A DNA stretch of 13,338 nt from an uncultured Oscillospiraceae bacterium. GTDB lineage: Bacteria; Bacillota; Clostridia; Oscillospirales; Oscillospiraceae. Positions 1 through 6,761 of this stretch are shown here, one piece after another (the stretch's first letter is position 1; each line of letters starts with the position of its first letter). The notes under the pieces are model-generated. The model had not been told where the DNA came from. It made no database searches and saw only the letters and a program-made list of their open reading frames with translations. Position numbers and translations under genes: made by a program. The stretch is from the NCBI GenBank assembly GCA_910585265.1, contig CAJUCA010000067.1, positions 1 through 13,338 on the forward strand. Reading direction: 5' to 3'.

Positions 1-40
1 TCTGGAGCATCTGCTGCTCTTTCGACAGTTTGAAATCCAT
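1..40 (-). CDS. Acyl-CoA dehydrogenase, N-terminal 13 codons only (runs off the window)
   Basis: The minus strand starts with an ATG at 40 and reads MDFKLSKEQQMLQ before leaving the window. This is the usual opening of acyl-CoA dehydrogenases, FAD enzymes that oxidise acyl-CoA to trans-2-enoyl-CoA and pass electrons to ETF. A strong AGAGGAGG ribosome binding site sits about 8 bases before the ATG on the minus strand. The start lies 24 bases after the stop of the hydratase gene, so the two are probably cotranscribed and encode consecutive steps (dehydrogenation, then hydration). Only 13 residues are visible, so no catalytic residue can be checked and the subfamily is unknown. Confidence 0.7.
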   Translation of the reverse strand, partial: MDFKLSKEQQMLQ

Positions 41-64
41 GCTTGTTTTCCTCCTCTGCCGCGA

Positions 65-478
65 TTATGCCTTGGGGGGCATGACGGTGGCCATGCCGGT
101 GATGACGGGATCGCCCTTCTGGTTGGTGACGATGGTCTCCAGCTTCAGGCGGTTCTTCTCCGGGACGCGCTCCACCACGGTGGCGGTAGCGGTGACGGTG
201 TCCCCGATGTAGACGGGCTTGACGAAGCGCAGCTCCTGGCCCATGTAGATGGTGCCGGGGCCGGGCAGCTGCATTCCCAGCACGGCGGAGATAAAGCCGG
301 CGGAGAGCATACCGTGGGCGATGCGGCCGTGGAACATCCCCTGGTCGGCCTCGACGGCGTTGATGTGAGCGGGGTTGAAGTCGCCGCTGTAGCCGGCAAA
401 GAGGGTGATGTCCGCCTCGGTGATGGTCTTGGTGAAGGACGCGCTGTCGCCGATCTGGATGGTGTCGATGGTTTTCAT
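65..478 (-). CDS. MaoC-like / PhaJ-type (R)-specific enoyl-CoA hydratase
   Basis: This 137-residue protein is the size of single-hotdog PhaJ/MaoC hydratases, which add water across the double bond of enoyl-CoA in the cytoplasm. The family motif is clear: SGDFNPAHIN at residues 31-40 carries the expected catalytic Asp33 and His38, and GRIAHGM at 51-57 is the conserved substrate-side stretch. The C-terminal half (about 77-135) has the hotdog strand pattern. It is the first gene of the leftward unit and is followed 24 bases later by an acyl-CoA dehydrogenase start. Its promoter and operator lie at 525-573. It could act on any short or medium enoyl-CoA; the context suggests a catabolic role rather than polyhydroxyalkanoate supply, because no PHA synthase is nearby. 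Confidence 0.88.
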   Translation of the reverse strand: MKTIDTIQIGDSASFTKTITEADITLFAGYSGDFNPAHINAVEADQGMFHGRIAHGMLSAGFISAVLGMQLPGPGTIYMGQELRFVKPVYIGDTVTATATVVERVPEKNRLKLETIVTNQKGDPVITGMATVMPPKA

Positions 479-524
479 GTGGGGATCCCCTTTCCTTATT
501 TAACAAGTGTTTAAAAAGCGCAGA

Positions 525-540
525 ATGAACCGTTATTCAT
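525..540. promoter_or_regulatory. Operator 1: ATGAA-N6-TTCAT inverted repeat
   Basis: The sequence ATGAACCGTTATTCAT has perfect 5-bp inverted arms (ATGAA and TTCAT) around a 6-bp centre. It begins 4 bases beyond the -10 box of the leftward promoter, where a bound repressor would block initiation. A near-identical copy lies at 666-681. The half-site resembles operators of TetR-type fatty-acid regulators such as Bacillus FadR (recalled as TGAATGA-like halves). The TetR protein encoded at 9838-10566 is the likely ligand, by inference. Confidence 0.75.
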
Positions 541-544
541 ATTT

Positions 545-573
545 ATCATACTCGGCGAAATTCGAATTGTCAA
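545..573 (-). promoter_or_regulatory. Promoter of the leftward hydratase/dehydrogenase unit
   Basis: Read on the minus strand, a perfect -35 box TTGACA (568-573) is followed after exactly 17 bases by the -10 box TATGAT (545-550). This matches the sigma-A consensus closely. The predicted start point falls near 538, inside the operator at 525-540, and about 60 bases before the hydratase ATG. Confidence 0.8.
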
Positions 574-625
574 CTAAAATCCCTGAAAATTTTTTAAACT
601 TCCTGACATAAACGCTAAAATAGAC

Positions 626-654
626 TTGACAAAAGATTGTCAATGCGTTATATT
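626..654 (+). promoter_or_regulatory. Promoter of the rightward KAS III-like/transporter unit
   Basis: A perfect -35 box TTGACA (626-631) is separated by 17 bases from a TATATT -10 box (649-654). The expected start point is near 661, just ahead of the operator at 666-681. It lies about 100 bases before the first rightward gene. With the mirror-image promoter at 545-573 it forms a back-to-back pair about 50 bases apart. Confidence 0.82.
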
Positions 655-665
655 GGCGTTGAGTA

Positions 666-681
666 ATGAACCGTCATTCAT
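666..681. promoter_or_regulatory. Operator 2: ATGAA-N6-TTCAT inverted repeat
   Basis: The sequence ATGAACCGTCATTCAT is the same as operator 1 except for one central base, and both copies share the flanks A on the left and A on the right. It covers the region just downstream of the predicted rightward start point. The two copies lie 141 bp apart, one per promoter. This spacing is what a single regulator controlling both divergent units would need. Confidence 0.77.
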
Positions 682-753
682 AAAATTGGCCATAGGAACA
701 GCCCTGCGCCCCGATAGGCGGGCAAGGGGCGGCTCAAGGAGGAAGTCTGAAAA

Positions 754-1773
754 ATGGAGCAAAATGTGGGCATTGTCGGGCTGGGCGTGTACCTGCCCAA
801 AACAAAAATGACGGCGAAGGAGATCTCCGAGGCCACCCAGGGCGTGTGGAGTGAGGACGCCGTGATCAACAAGCTGGGCATTGTGGAGAAGTTCGTCCCC
901 TCCGGGGAGCCCTGCGACGGCACCCAGGAGATGGGCGCGCTGGCCGCGCTGGACTGCCTGAAGAACACCGGGGTGGACCCCCTGGAGATCGACGCCATCC
1001 TGTGTATCACCGAGGAGTGGAAAGAGTACCCCCTGACCACCTCCGCCTGCTATGTGCAGGACCGCATCGGCGCGAAGAACGCCTGGGGCGTTGACGTGCA
1101 GAACCGCTGCTGCACCTGCGTGTCCGCCATGAAGCTGGCCAAGGATATGCTGCTGGCCGACGATGAGATCAGCATGGTGCTGGTGTGCGGCGGCTACCGC
1201 AACTGCGACCTCATCGACTACACCGATAAGGACCTGTCCTTCATGTATGATCTGGCCTGCGGCGGCGGGGCCATTCTGCTGAAGAAGGGCTACGGCAAAA
1301 ACCTGCTGCTGGGCACCCACCTGATGAGCGACGGCTCGGTGGTCCACACCTGCGGCGGGGAGATCGGCGGCATCCGCAACCCCGTCACCCCGGAAACCGT
1401 GGGCGAGCTGAACCGCCTGCGCCTGATGGATTCCGTGAAGATGAAGGGCCTGCTGAACACCGTGTCCATGCCCAACTGGCTGCACTGCATCGACGAGGCC
1501 CTGCGCAAGTCCGGCTTGACCCGGGCCGACATCGGCTTCCTGGACGTGCTGCACATGAAGCGTTCCGGACACAAGGGCCTGCTGGCCGAGCTGGGCATGA
1601 GCGAGGATCAGAGCATCTATCTGGAGAACTACGGCCACGTGGGCCAGATCGACCAGATTCTGGAGCTGAAGCTGGCTCTGGACGCGGGGAAGGTGACGGA
1701 CGGGACGGTGGTTTCCATGATTGCCGCCGGAATCGGGTACACCTGGGCCGCGAACGTGATTCGTTGGGGGTGA
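754..1773 (+). CDS. KAS III-like (FabH/HMG-CoA synthase superfamily) condensing enzyme
   Basis: The 339-residue product has the thiolase-fold layout of 3-oxoacyl-ACP synthase III. The FabH-type nucleophile segment is DVQNRCCTCVSAM at residues 114-126; by alignment from memory the active cysteine is Cys119, followed by Cys120. VLHMKR at 265-270 supplies His267, matching the FabH PHQAN histidine. The third catalytic position, normally Asn in a HGN motif, falls at YGHVGQ (293-298) and is His295. The C-terminus GIGYTWAANVIRWG is typical of the family. An AAGGAGG site at 736-742 supports the ATG. It is the first gene of the rightward unit, 7 bp before the permease gene. In a catabolic setting with CoA enzymes it may act on acyl-CoA rather than ACP, either condensing or transferring acyl groups. 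Its exact reaction is unknown. Confidence 0.82.
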   Translation: MEQNVGIVGLGVYLPKTKMTAKEISEATQGVWSEDAVINKLGIVEKFVPSGEPCDGTQEMGALAALDCLKNTGVDPLEIDAILCITEEWKEYPLTTSACYVQDRIGAKNAWGVDVQNRCCTCVSAMKLAKDMLLADDEISMVLVCGGYRNCDLIDYTDKDLSFMYDLACGGGAILLKKGYGKNLLLGTHLMSDGSVVHTCGGEIGGIRNPVTPETVGELNRLRLMDSVKMKGLLNTVSMPNWLHCIDEALRKSGLTRADIGFLDVLHMKRSGHKGLLAELGMSEDQSIYLENYGHVGQIDQILELKLALDAGKVTDGTVVSMIAAGIGYTWAANVIRWG

Positions 1774-1780
1774 GGATTCG

Positions 1781-2656
1781 ATGAGTACCTTCCTCCAGGT
1801 ATTTCTCCGCAGTTTGGAAACCGGCGGAGTCTACGCCCTGGCCGCTCTGGGTATCATCATTATTTTCCGGACCAGTAACATCACGCACTTCGCCCAGGGC
1901 TCCATGGGGATGTTCAACACCTTCGTGGTGGCTACCCTGGTGGCCAACGCCAAGCTGCCGCTGTGGCTGGCCACCCTCTGCGGCCTGTGCACCGCCATCG
2001 TTCTGGGCTGTCTGGTGGATTTCGTGATCATCCGGCGGGCCAAGAAGGTGTCCCCGGTGGCGAAGCAGATCATCACCCTGGGCCTGATCATGGTATTCGT
2101 GGGCCTCGCGCCCATGATCTTCGGCGTGGACCCGCTGAAGCTGCCCCGGTTTATTGAGTCGGGCGATCTGGACATCTTCGGCGCGCACCTCACCTATAAC
2201 GGCCTGTTCAATATGGTGCTGGGCGTGGCGTTGATGCTGATCCTGTTTTACGTGCTGCAAAAGACCAAGATGGGCATCGCCATCCGCACCACCGCCTCCA
2301 ACGAGCCGGTGGCCCGGCTGATGGGCGTGCCCACCCGGAACGTAACTCTGTTTGCCTGGGCCCTGGCGGCGTGCCTGGGGTGCCTGTCCGGCGTCATGAT
2401 CGCGCCCACCACCTCGGTGACGCCCAACGTGATGGATCCCGTTCAGGTCAACGCCCTGATCGCCTGCGTGCTGGGCGGCTTCCAGACCTTCTACGGCCCG
2501 GTGCTGGGCGCGTACATCATCGCGGTGGGCACCAACCTGCTGTCCTTCTATGTGGACTCCACCTGGGGCGGGCAGCTGATGTACCTGCTGGTGCTGGTGT
2601 TTATCGTGTTCCGCCCCCAGGGACTGGTGGGCAAGAAGTTTATCAAGAAGGTGTGA
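1781..2656 (+). CDS. livH: LIV-type ABC transporter permease (LivH family)
   Basis: This 291-residue integral membrane protein is the length of LivH permeases, half of the membrane channel of HAAT-family importers for branched-chain amino acids and many carboxylic or aromatic acids. Hydrophobic segments run through most of the chain. The N-terminal pattern GGVYALAALGIIIIFRTSN with ITHFAQGSMGMF (about 34-45) is typical of the family, as is the cytoplasmic coupling loop MGIAIRTTASNEPVARLMGV (164-183), which contacts the ATPases. The C-terminus FRPQGLVGKK is also family-like. A weak GAGG precedes the ATG by 5 bases. It starts 7 bp after the KAS III-like gene and 13 bp before livM, so translation is probably coupled. 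Substrate cannot be inferred from the sequence. Confidence 0.93.
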   Translation: MSTFLQVFLRSLETGGVYALAALGIIIIFRTSNITHFAQGSMGMFNTFVVATLVANAKLPLWLATLCGLCTAIVLGCLVDFVIIRRAKKVSPVAKQIITLGLIMVFVGLAPMIFGVDPLKLPRFIESGDLDIFGAHLTYNGLFNMVLGVALMLILFYVLQKTKMGIAIRTTASNEPVARLMGVPTRNVTLFAWALAACLGCLSGVMIAPTTSVTPNVMDPVQVNALIACVLGGFQTFYGPVLGAYIIAVGTNLLSFYVDSTWGGQLMYLLVLVFIVFRPQGLVGKKFIKKV

Positions 2657-2669
2657 GGAGGGGAATGCA

Positions 2670-3722
2670 ATGGACAAGATAACCGTACAGGGCCAGACAC
2701 CGCCCTCCAACAGCAATCCGGCGGCCAGGGCATTCCGCAATCCCTACATCCGGTACATCCTGTTTGGCGTGGTCATCGCCCTGCTCCCCCTGCTGGCCAA
2801 GAGCGGCGTCATGCCCAGCTCCTTCCTGGTGAACCTGGGCGGCGTGCTGATCTACTCCATCGTGGCCCTGGGCTTGAACCTGCTGCTGGGCTACTCGGGG
2901 CTGATCTCCCTGGGCACGGCGGGCTTTATGGGCCTGGGGGCCTACATCTCCGGCTACCTCAGCGGCACAGTGGGCCTGCCCTTCCTGCTGACGGTGCTGA
3001 TCGCCATCGCGGCGGCGGCGGTTATCGGCGTGCTGGTGGGCTTCGTCTCCCTGCGGGTGGCGGGCATCTATCTGGCCATCGCCACGCTGTGCGTCTCCGA
3101 GATTCTGCGGAAAACCTTTGAGGAGCTGGACCAGTTCACCGGCGGCTTCTCCGGCCTGACGGCGGGCTATCCCACTTTGTTCGGCTTCAAGCTGAGCCGG
3201 GAGGCCACCTTTGTGCTGCTGACGGCGGCGTTGGTGCTGGTGATGATGCTGACGCACAATCTGGTCAACGGGCAGATGGGCCGCGCCCTGCACGCCATGC
3301 GCGGCAGCGAGGTGGCCGCCCAGGCCATGGGCGTTTACCTGCTGAAGTACCGCCTCATCGTGTTCGCCATCGCCTCCGCTTACGCGGCGTTGGGCGGCGC
3401 GCTGTATATGCACTTCATCAAGTTCTCCTACCCCGCCGTGTGGATTCTCACCCTGTCGCTGAACATTCTGGCGGTGGTGGTGATCGGCGGCCTGCGTTCC
3501 ATCTACGGCACCGTTATCGGCGCGCTCATCGTGTTCGCCGTGCCGGATCTGCTGCTCAAGCGGATCCCGGTCATCGGCGGCATCGACGGCATCGCCTACA
3601 TCTTTACAGGGGTGCTCATCATCCTGGTGGTGATGTTCTACCCCAGCGGCGTGGTGGGCATTGGCCACGACATCAAGCGGCTGATCAGCCGCGGGAGGAA
3701 GGGAGGGGCCGGAAATGGCTAA
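2670..3722 (+). CDS. livM: LIV-type ABC transporter permease (LivM family)
   Basis: The 350-residue protein is the second permease of the importer. It has a polar N-terminal tail of about 25 residues, then multiple membrane segments. Family landmarks are GLNLLLGYSGLISLGTAGF at 68-86, TGGFSGL at 157-163, the coupling loop around 203-225 (MGRALHAMRGSEVAAQAMGV), and the late GGLRSIYG motif. A GAGGAGGGG ribosome binding site precedes the ATG. Its last 8 bases overlap the start of livG, which suggests translational coupling. It works with the LivH-type protein as a heterodimeric channel. Confidence 0.93.
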   Translation: MDKITVQGQTPPSNSNPAARAFRNPYIRYILFGVVIALLPLLAKSGVMPSSFLVNLGGVLIYSIVALGLNLLLGYSGLISLGTAGFMGLGAYISGYLSGTVGLPFLLTVLIAIAAAAVIGVLVGFVSLRVAGIYLAIATLCVSEILRKTFEELDQFTGGFSGLTAGYPTLFGFKLSREATFVLLTAALVLVMMLTHNLVNGQMGRALHAMRGSEVAAQAMGVYLLKYRLIVFAIASAYAALGGALYMHFIKFSYPAVWILTLSLNILAVVVIGGLRSIYGTVIGALIVFAVPDLLLKRIPVIGGIDGIAYIFTGVLIILVVMFYPSGVVGIGHDIKRLISRGRKGGAGNG

Positions 3723-4539
3723 GGCCACCCACAGCGGCGCGGCACTGGCGGACGGCCTGGTGCTGGACATACACGACCTGTCCATCCAGTTCGGCGGTCT
3801 GAAGGCGGTGGAGGCCCTCTCCTTCCACGTGAAGGAACAGGAGATCTTCGGCCTCATCGGACCCAACGGCGCGGGCAAGACCACCGCCTTCAACTGCATC
3901 ACCCAGTTCTACCACCCCGACCGGGGCCAGGTGGTGTTCCGCGCCCGGGACGGACGGGTGCTGGATCTGGTGGGCCTGCCGGTTCACGATATCATCCGCC
4001 TGGGCCTGGTGCGCACCTTCCAGAACGTGGAGGTCATCAAGGAGCTGACCCTGATCGACAATGTGCTCATCGGCGCCCACACCGATTTCAAGGCCACCAT
4101 CCTCGAGCAGGCCCTGCGCCTGCCCCGGGCCCGGCGGGAGGAGCGGGAGATGCGGGCCAAAGCCGTGCGCGCGCTGGAGTTCATGGGCATCGCCCACCTG
4201 AAGGACGCCCCCGCCGGAGGCCAGCCCTATGGCGTGCTGAAAAAGGTGGAGATGGCCCGCACCCTCATGGCTCAGCCCAAGCTCATCATCCTGGACGAGC
4301 CGGCCGCCGGATTGAACGACTCCGAGACGGCGGAGCTGGCGGAGACCATCCGCCGGATGCGGGACGAGTACCGCTGCACCATCCTGCTGGTGGAGCACGA
4401 TATGCGCCTGGTGATGAACATCTGCGACCGGATCTGCGCCATCTCCTTCGGCCAGTTCCTGGCCTGCGGCACCCCCGGGGAGATCCAGGGCAATAAGCTG
4501 GTCCAGGAAGCCTATCTGGGAGAGGAGGAGCCGGAATGA
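3715..4539 (+). CDS. livG: LIV-type ABC transporter ATP-binding protein (LivG family)
   Basis: This 274-residue cytoplasmic ATPase has Walker A GPNGAGKTT (49-57), Q-loop Gln103, Walker B IILDEP (191-196) and switch His228. The ABC signature is unusual: where LivG proteins normally have a YGQQ-type version of LSGGQ, this one reads PYGVLKK at 171-177, so the usual glutamine is valine. The 20-residue insert around 115-145 after the Q-loop and the C-terminal AYLGEE are LivG features. An N-terminal extension of about 12 residues comes before the first beta strand. The gene overlaps livM by 8 bp and livF by 4 bp (ATGA). It pairs with the LivF-type ATPase, which has a normal signature, so the dimer may have one standard and one degenerate ATP site. 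Confidence 0.93.
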   Translation: MAKATHSGAALADGLVLDIHDLSIQFGGLKAVEALSFHVKEQEIFGLIGPNGAGKTTAFNCITQFYHPDRGQVVFRARDGRVLDLVGLPVHDIIRLGLVRTFQNVEVIKELTLIDNVLIGAHTDFKATILEQALRLPRARREEREMRAKAVRALEFMGIAHLKDAPAGGQPYGVLKKVEMARTLMAQPKLIILDEPAAGLNDSETAELAETIRRMRDEYRCTILLVEHDMRLVMNICDRICAISFGQFLACGTPGEIQGNKLVQEAYLGEEEPE

Positions 4540-5252
4540 AGCAGCCAGCCCTTTCCATCCAGGGCCTGAAGGTGCGCTACGGGGCCATTGAGGCCGTCAA
4601 GGGAATCGACATCGAGGTGCACGAGGGCTCGGTGGTGGCCCTGCTGGGGGCCAACGGAGCCGGAAAGACCTCCACCCTGCGCACCATTTCCGGCCTGACC
4701 CCGGCGGCCGGGGGGAAGATCGAGTTCTACGGAAAAGACATCACCAACATGGACACCGAGAAGATCGCCCGGCTGGGCATCGCCCAGTCCCCCGAGGGGC
4801 GGCAGATCTTCGGCGATCTGACCGTGGAGGAGAACCTCAAGGTGGGCGCGTTCACGGTGAAGGACAGGAAGGTGATCCAGAAGAACTACGAGCGGTGCTA
4901 CCACTATTTCCCCCGCCTCCAGGAGCGGAAGAAGCAGATGGCCTACACCCTGTCCGGCGGCGAGCTGCAAATGCTGGCCATCGCCCGGGCACTGATGTCC
5001 GACCCCAAGATCCTGCTGCTGGACGAGCCCTCCCTGGGCCTGGCCCCCCTGGTGGTCCGGGACATCTTCGAGATCATCAAGGAGATCAAGGAGGAGGGCA
5101 CCACGGTGGTGATCGTGGAGCAGAACGCCTTGCAGACCCTGAAAATCGCGGACTACGGCTACGTGCTGGAGGTTGGCGAGCTGAGTATGTCCGGCGAGGC
5201 CAATGTGCTCATACGGGACCCCAAGCTGGTGGAGGCGTACCTGGGCGGCTGA
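4536..5252 (+). CDS. livF: LIV-type ABC transporter ATP-binding protein (LivF family)
   Basis: The 238-residue protein is the second ATPase of the importer. Walker A is GANGAGKTS (38-46), the signature LSGGELQ is at 139-145, and Walker B ILLLDEPSLGLAP starts at about 159. The switch position is Gln196 in IVEQN, which is normal for LivF. The SPEGRQIF motif at 85-92 is a LivF hallmark. The start codon overlaps the livG stop in an ATGA arrangement, so translation is coupled. It ends 84 bp before the binding-protein gene. Confidence 0.94.
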   Translation: MKQPALSIQGLKVRYGAIEAVKGIDIEVHEGSVVALLGANGAGKTSTLRTISGLTPAAGGKIEFYGKDITNMDTEKIARLGIAQSPEGRQIFGDLTVEENLKVGAFTVKDRKVIQKNYERCYHYFPRLQERKKQMAYTLSGGELQMLAIARALMSDPKILLLDEPSLGLAPLVVRDIFEIIKEIKEEGTTVVIVEQNALQTLKIADYGYVLEVGELSMSGEANVLIRDPKLVEAYLGG

Positions 5253-5291
5253 GAATACAGGTTCTAAGACCGCCACCCCAAGTTGTCTTAC

Positions 5292-5305
5292 GTGGAGGAT
5301 TCCAC
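5292..5305 (+). other. Small hairpin ahead of the binding-protein gene
   Basis: GTGGA (5292-5296) and TCCAC (5301-5305) form a 5-bp stem with a GGAT loop in the 84-bp gap between livF and the binding-protein gene. There is no T-run after it, so it is not a terminator. It may mark a processing or stability element that allows higher expression of the binding protein, which is a common need in ABC importers; that role is a guess. A strong AGGAGG site follows at 5324-5329. Confidence 0.35.
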
Positions 5306-5336
5306 TGAGGCATAACAAACATTAGGAGGAAAAGAA

Positions 5337-6635
5337 ATGAAAAAACTGACTGCTCTGCTGCTGGCCGCCATGATGCTGTTCTCCCTGGCTGCCTGCGGCG
5401 ACAAGCCCAACGCGGAAAACACCAATCCCCCCAGCCAGCAGACCAACGGCGGCACCGAAACCAAGGAACCCGGCGGCGAGAAGCAGTATTCCCAGGGCGT
5501 GACCGACACCGAGATCAAGATTGCCAACTCCGCCGCCACCTCCGGCGCGTATGCCCCCGTGGGCGTGCCCTTCAACGCCGGCATCCAGGCCTACCTGAAC
5601 ATGGTGAACGAGGCCGGCGGCATTGACGGCCGGAAGATCACCTTCCTGCACACCGATGACGAGTTCGACCCCGTCAAGGGCAAGGCCGCCCTCCAGAACT
5701 TTGTGGAGGACGAGAAGGTCTTCGCCATTGTGGGCCACTTTGGCACCCCCGTGGTGGGCGCGACCATCGAGGATCTGAAGGACTACGGCATCCCCGCCGT
5801 CTACTTCGCCACCGGCATCGGCCAGCTGTACGCCGAGGGAGCCAAGACCAACGCCGACGGCTATAACATCTTCCCCGTGCAGCCCATCTACACCACCGAG
5901 GGCCAGATCATGGTGGCCCGGGGTGTGGGCACCTTCAAGGCCACCAAGATCGGCATCATCTACACCAACGATGACGCGGGCAAGGATATGCTCACCGGGG
6001 CCGAGGCCAAGTGCAAGGAGCTGGGCATTGAGTACCAGTCCGAGCAGGTCACCGCCGGGTCCTCCGACGTGTCCGCCGCCGTCACCGCCATCAAGAACAG
6101 CGGCGCAGACTTCATCGTGTGCGCCTCCATCCAGGCCACCATGCCCACCATCGTCAAGGAGCTGGCCGCCCAGGGCAACACCGCCCCGGTGATCACCACC
6201 TACGTGAACGTGTCCGACGCCATCCCGCCCCTGGTGGCCGCCGATATCAAGGGCAAGTTCGACGTGTACGGCAACGGCTGGGTGGACTACTATGACGAGG
6301 AGAACCTGGCCCTCTACACCGAGTGGGTGGGCAAGATCGACCCCGCCTACGGCATGAACGCCTACGCCCAGACCGGCTGGATCGCCGCCCACTTCTTCTG
6401 CGAGGGCCTGCGCCGCATCGAGGGCCAGGACATCACCTGGGAGAACTATATGAAGGCCCTGGAACAGGCCCCCATCCAGAACCCCTTCGGCGGTCTCATC
6501 GACTACACCAACGGCAACCGCGCCGGCACCCAGGTGATGAACCTGTCCAAGATCACCACCGAGGGCGAGGGCGGCTGGGAGCTGGTGGACGAGCTGCGCA
6601 GCATGGATGACCTGGTGGCGATGGCCAACGGCTGA
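5337..6635 (+). CDS. livK: LIV-type ABC transporter substrate-binding lipoprotein (LivK family)
   Basis: The 432-residue protein starts with a lipoprotein signal: MKK, a hydrophobic core, and the lipobox LAAC with Cys20 as the lipidation site. A low-complexity linker rich in N, P, Q, T, G and E (about 22-45) tethers it to the membrane. From about residue 57 it has the type I periplasmic-binding fold of the HAAT family, beginning with ITKI-like VTDTEIKIANSAATSG and running through GIDGRKITFLHTDDEFDP and IGIIYTNDDAGKDML. It delivers ligand to the LivHM channel from outside the cell. AGGAGG at 5324-5329 supports the start. It is unusual only in lying at the end of the transporter block rather than the start. 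It is probably the gene that sets substrate range. Confidence 0.93.
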   Translation: MKKLTALLLAAMMLFSLAACGDKPNAENTNPPSQQTNGGTETKEPGGEKQYSQGVTDTEIKIANSAATSGAYAPVGVPFNAGIQAYLNMVNEAGGIDGRKITFLHTDDEFDPVKGKAALQNFVEDEKVFAIVGHFGTPVVGATIEDLKDYGIPAVYFATGIGQLYAEGAKTNADGYNIFPVQPIYTTEGQIMVARGVGTFKATKIGIIYTNDDAGKDMLTGAEAKCKELGIEYQSEQVTAGSSDVSAAVTAIKNSGADFIVCASIQATMPTIVKELAAQGNTAPVITTYVNVSDAIPPLVAADIKGKFDVYGNGWVDYYDEENLALYTEWVGKIDPAYGMNAYAQTGWIAAHFFCEGLRRIEGQDITWENYMKALEQAPIQNPFGGLIDYTNGNRAGTQVMNLSKITTEGEGGWELVDELRSMDDLVAMANG

Positions 6636-6677
6636 GTCCCGCGCCTTACCTCTGCGTTCCCTCTCTTTCATATGACT

Positions 6678-6715
6678 GCGGCGGCGGGGGGACCTTGGGG
6701 TCTCCCCGCTGCCGC
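6678..6715 (+). other. Strong GC-rich hairpin between binding protein and hydrolase genes
   Basis: A 17-base left arm (6678-6694, GCGGCGGCGGGGGGACC) pairs with 6699-6715 across a 4-base TTGG loop, with 15 of 17 positions complementary. It lacks a following T-run (the next bases are GATTGTCC), so it is not a classical intrinsic terminator. It sits 43 bases after the livK stop and could stabilise the upstream mRNA 3' end or partly attenuate readthrough into the enzyme genes. The downstream genes show no convincing promoter of their own before 6762, apart from an isolated TATACT at 6735-6740 without a good -35 box. Confidence 0.6.
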
Positions 6716-6761
6716 GATTGTCCAAAAGGCGGAATATACTTTATTATTAGGAGGTTTTGGT

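Noticed and set aside
640..1638. A 332-codon minus-strand frame over the KAS III-like gene
   Set aside because: The low-complexity Gln/His/Ala/Val composition is a shadow of the plus-strand gene, and it would also run through the rightward promoter region.
6735..6740. TATACT as a promoter for hydrolase 1
   Set aside because: No acceptable -35 box lies 16-18 bases upstream; that position is inside the hairpin.
6672..6761. Earlier in-frame ATG for hydrolase 1
   Set aside because: The extra 30 residues would be encoded by the GC-rich hairpin, with no ribosome binding site; the ATG at 6762 has a strong one.
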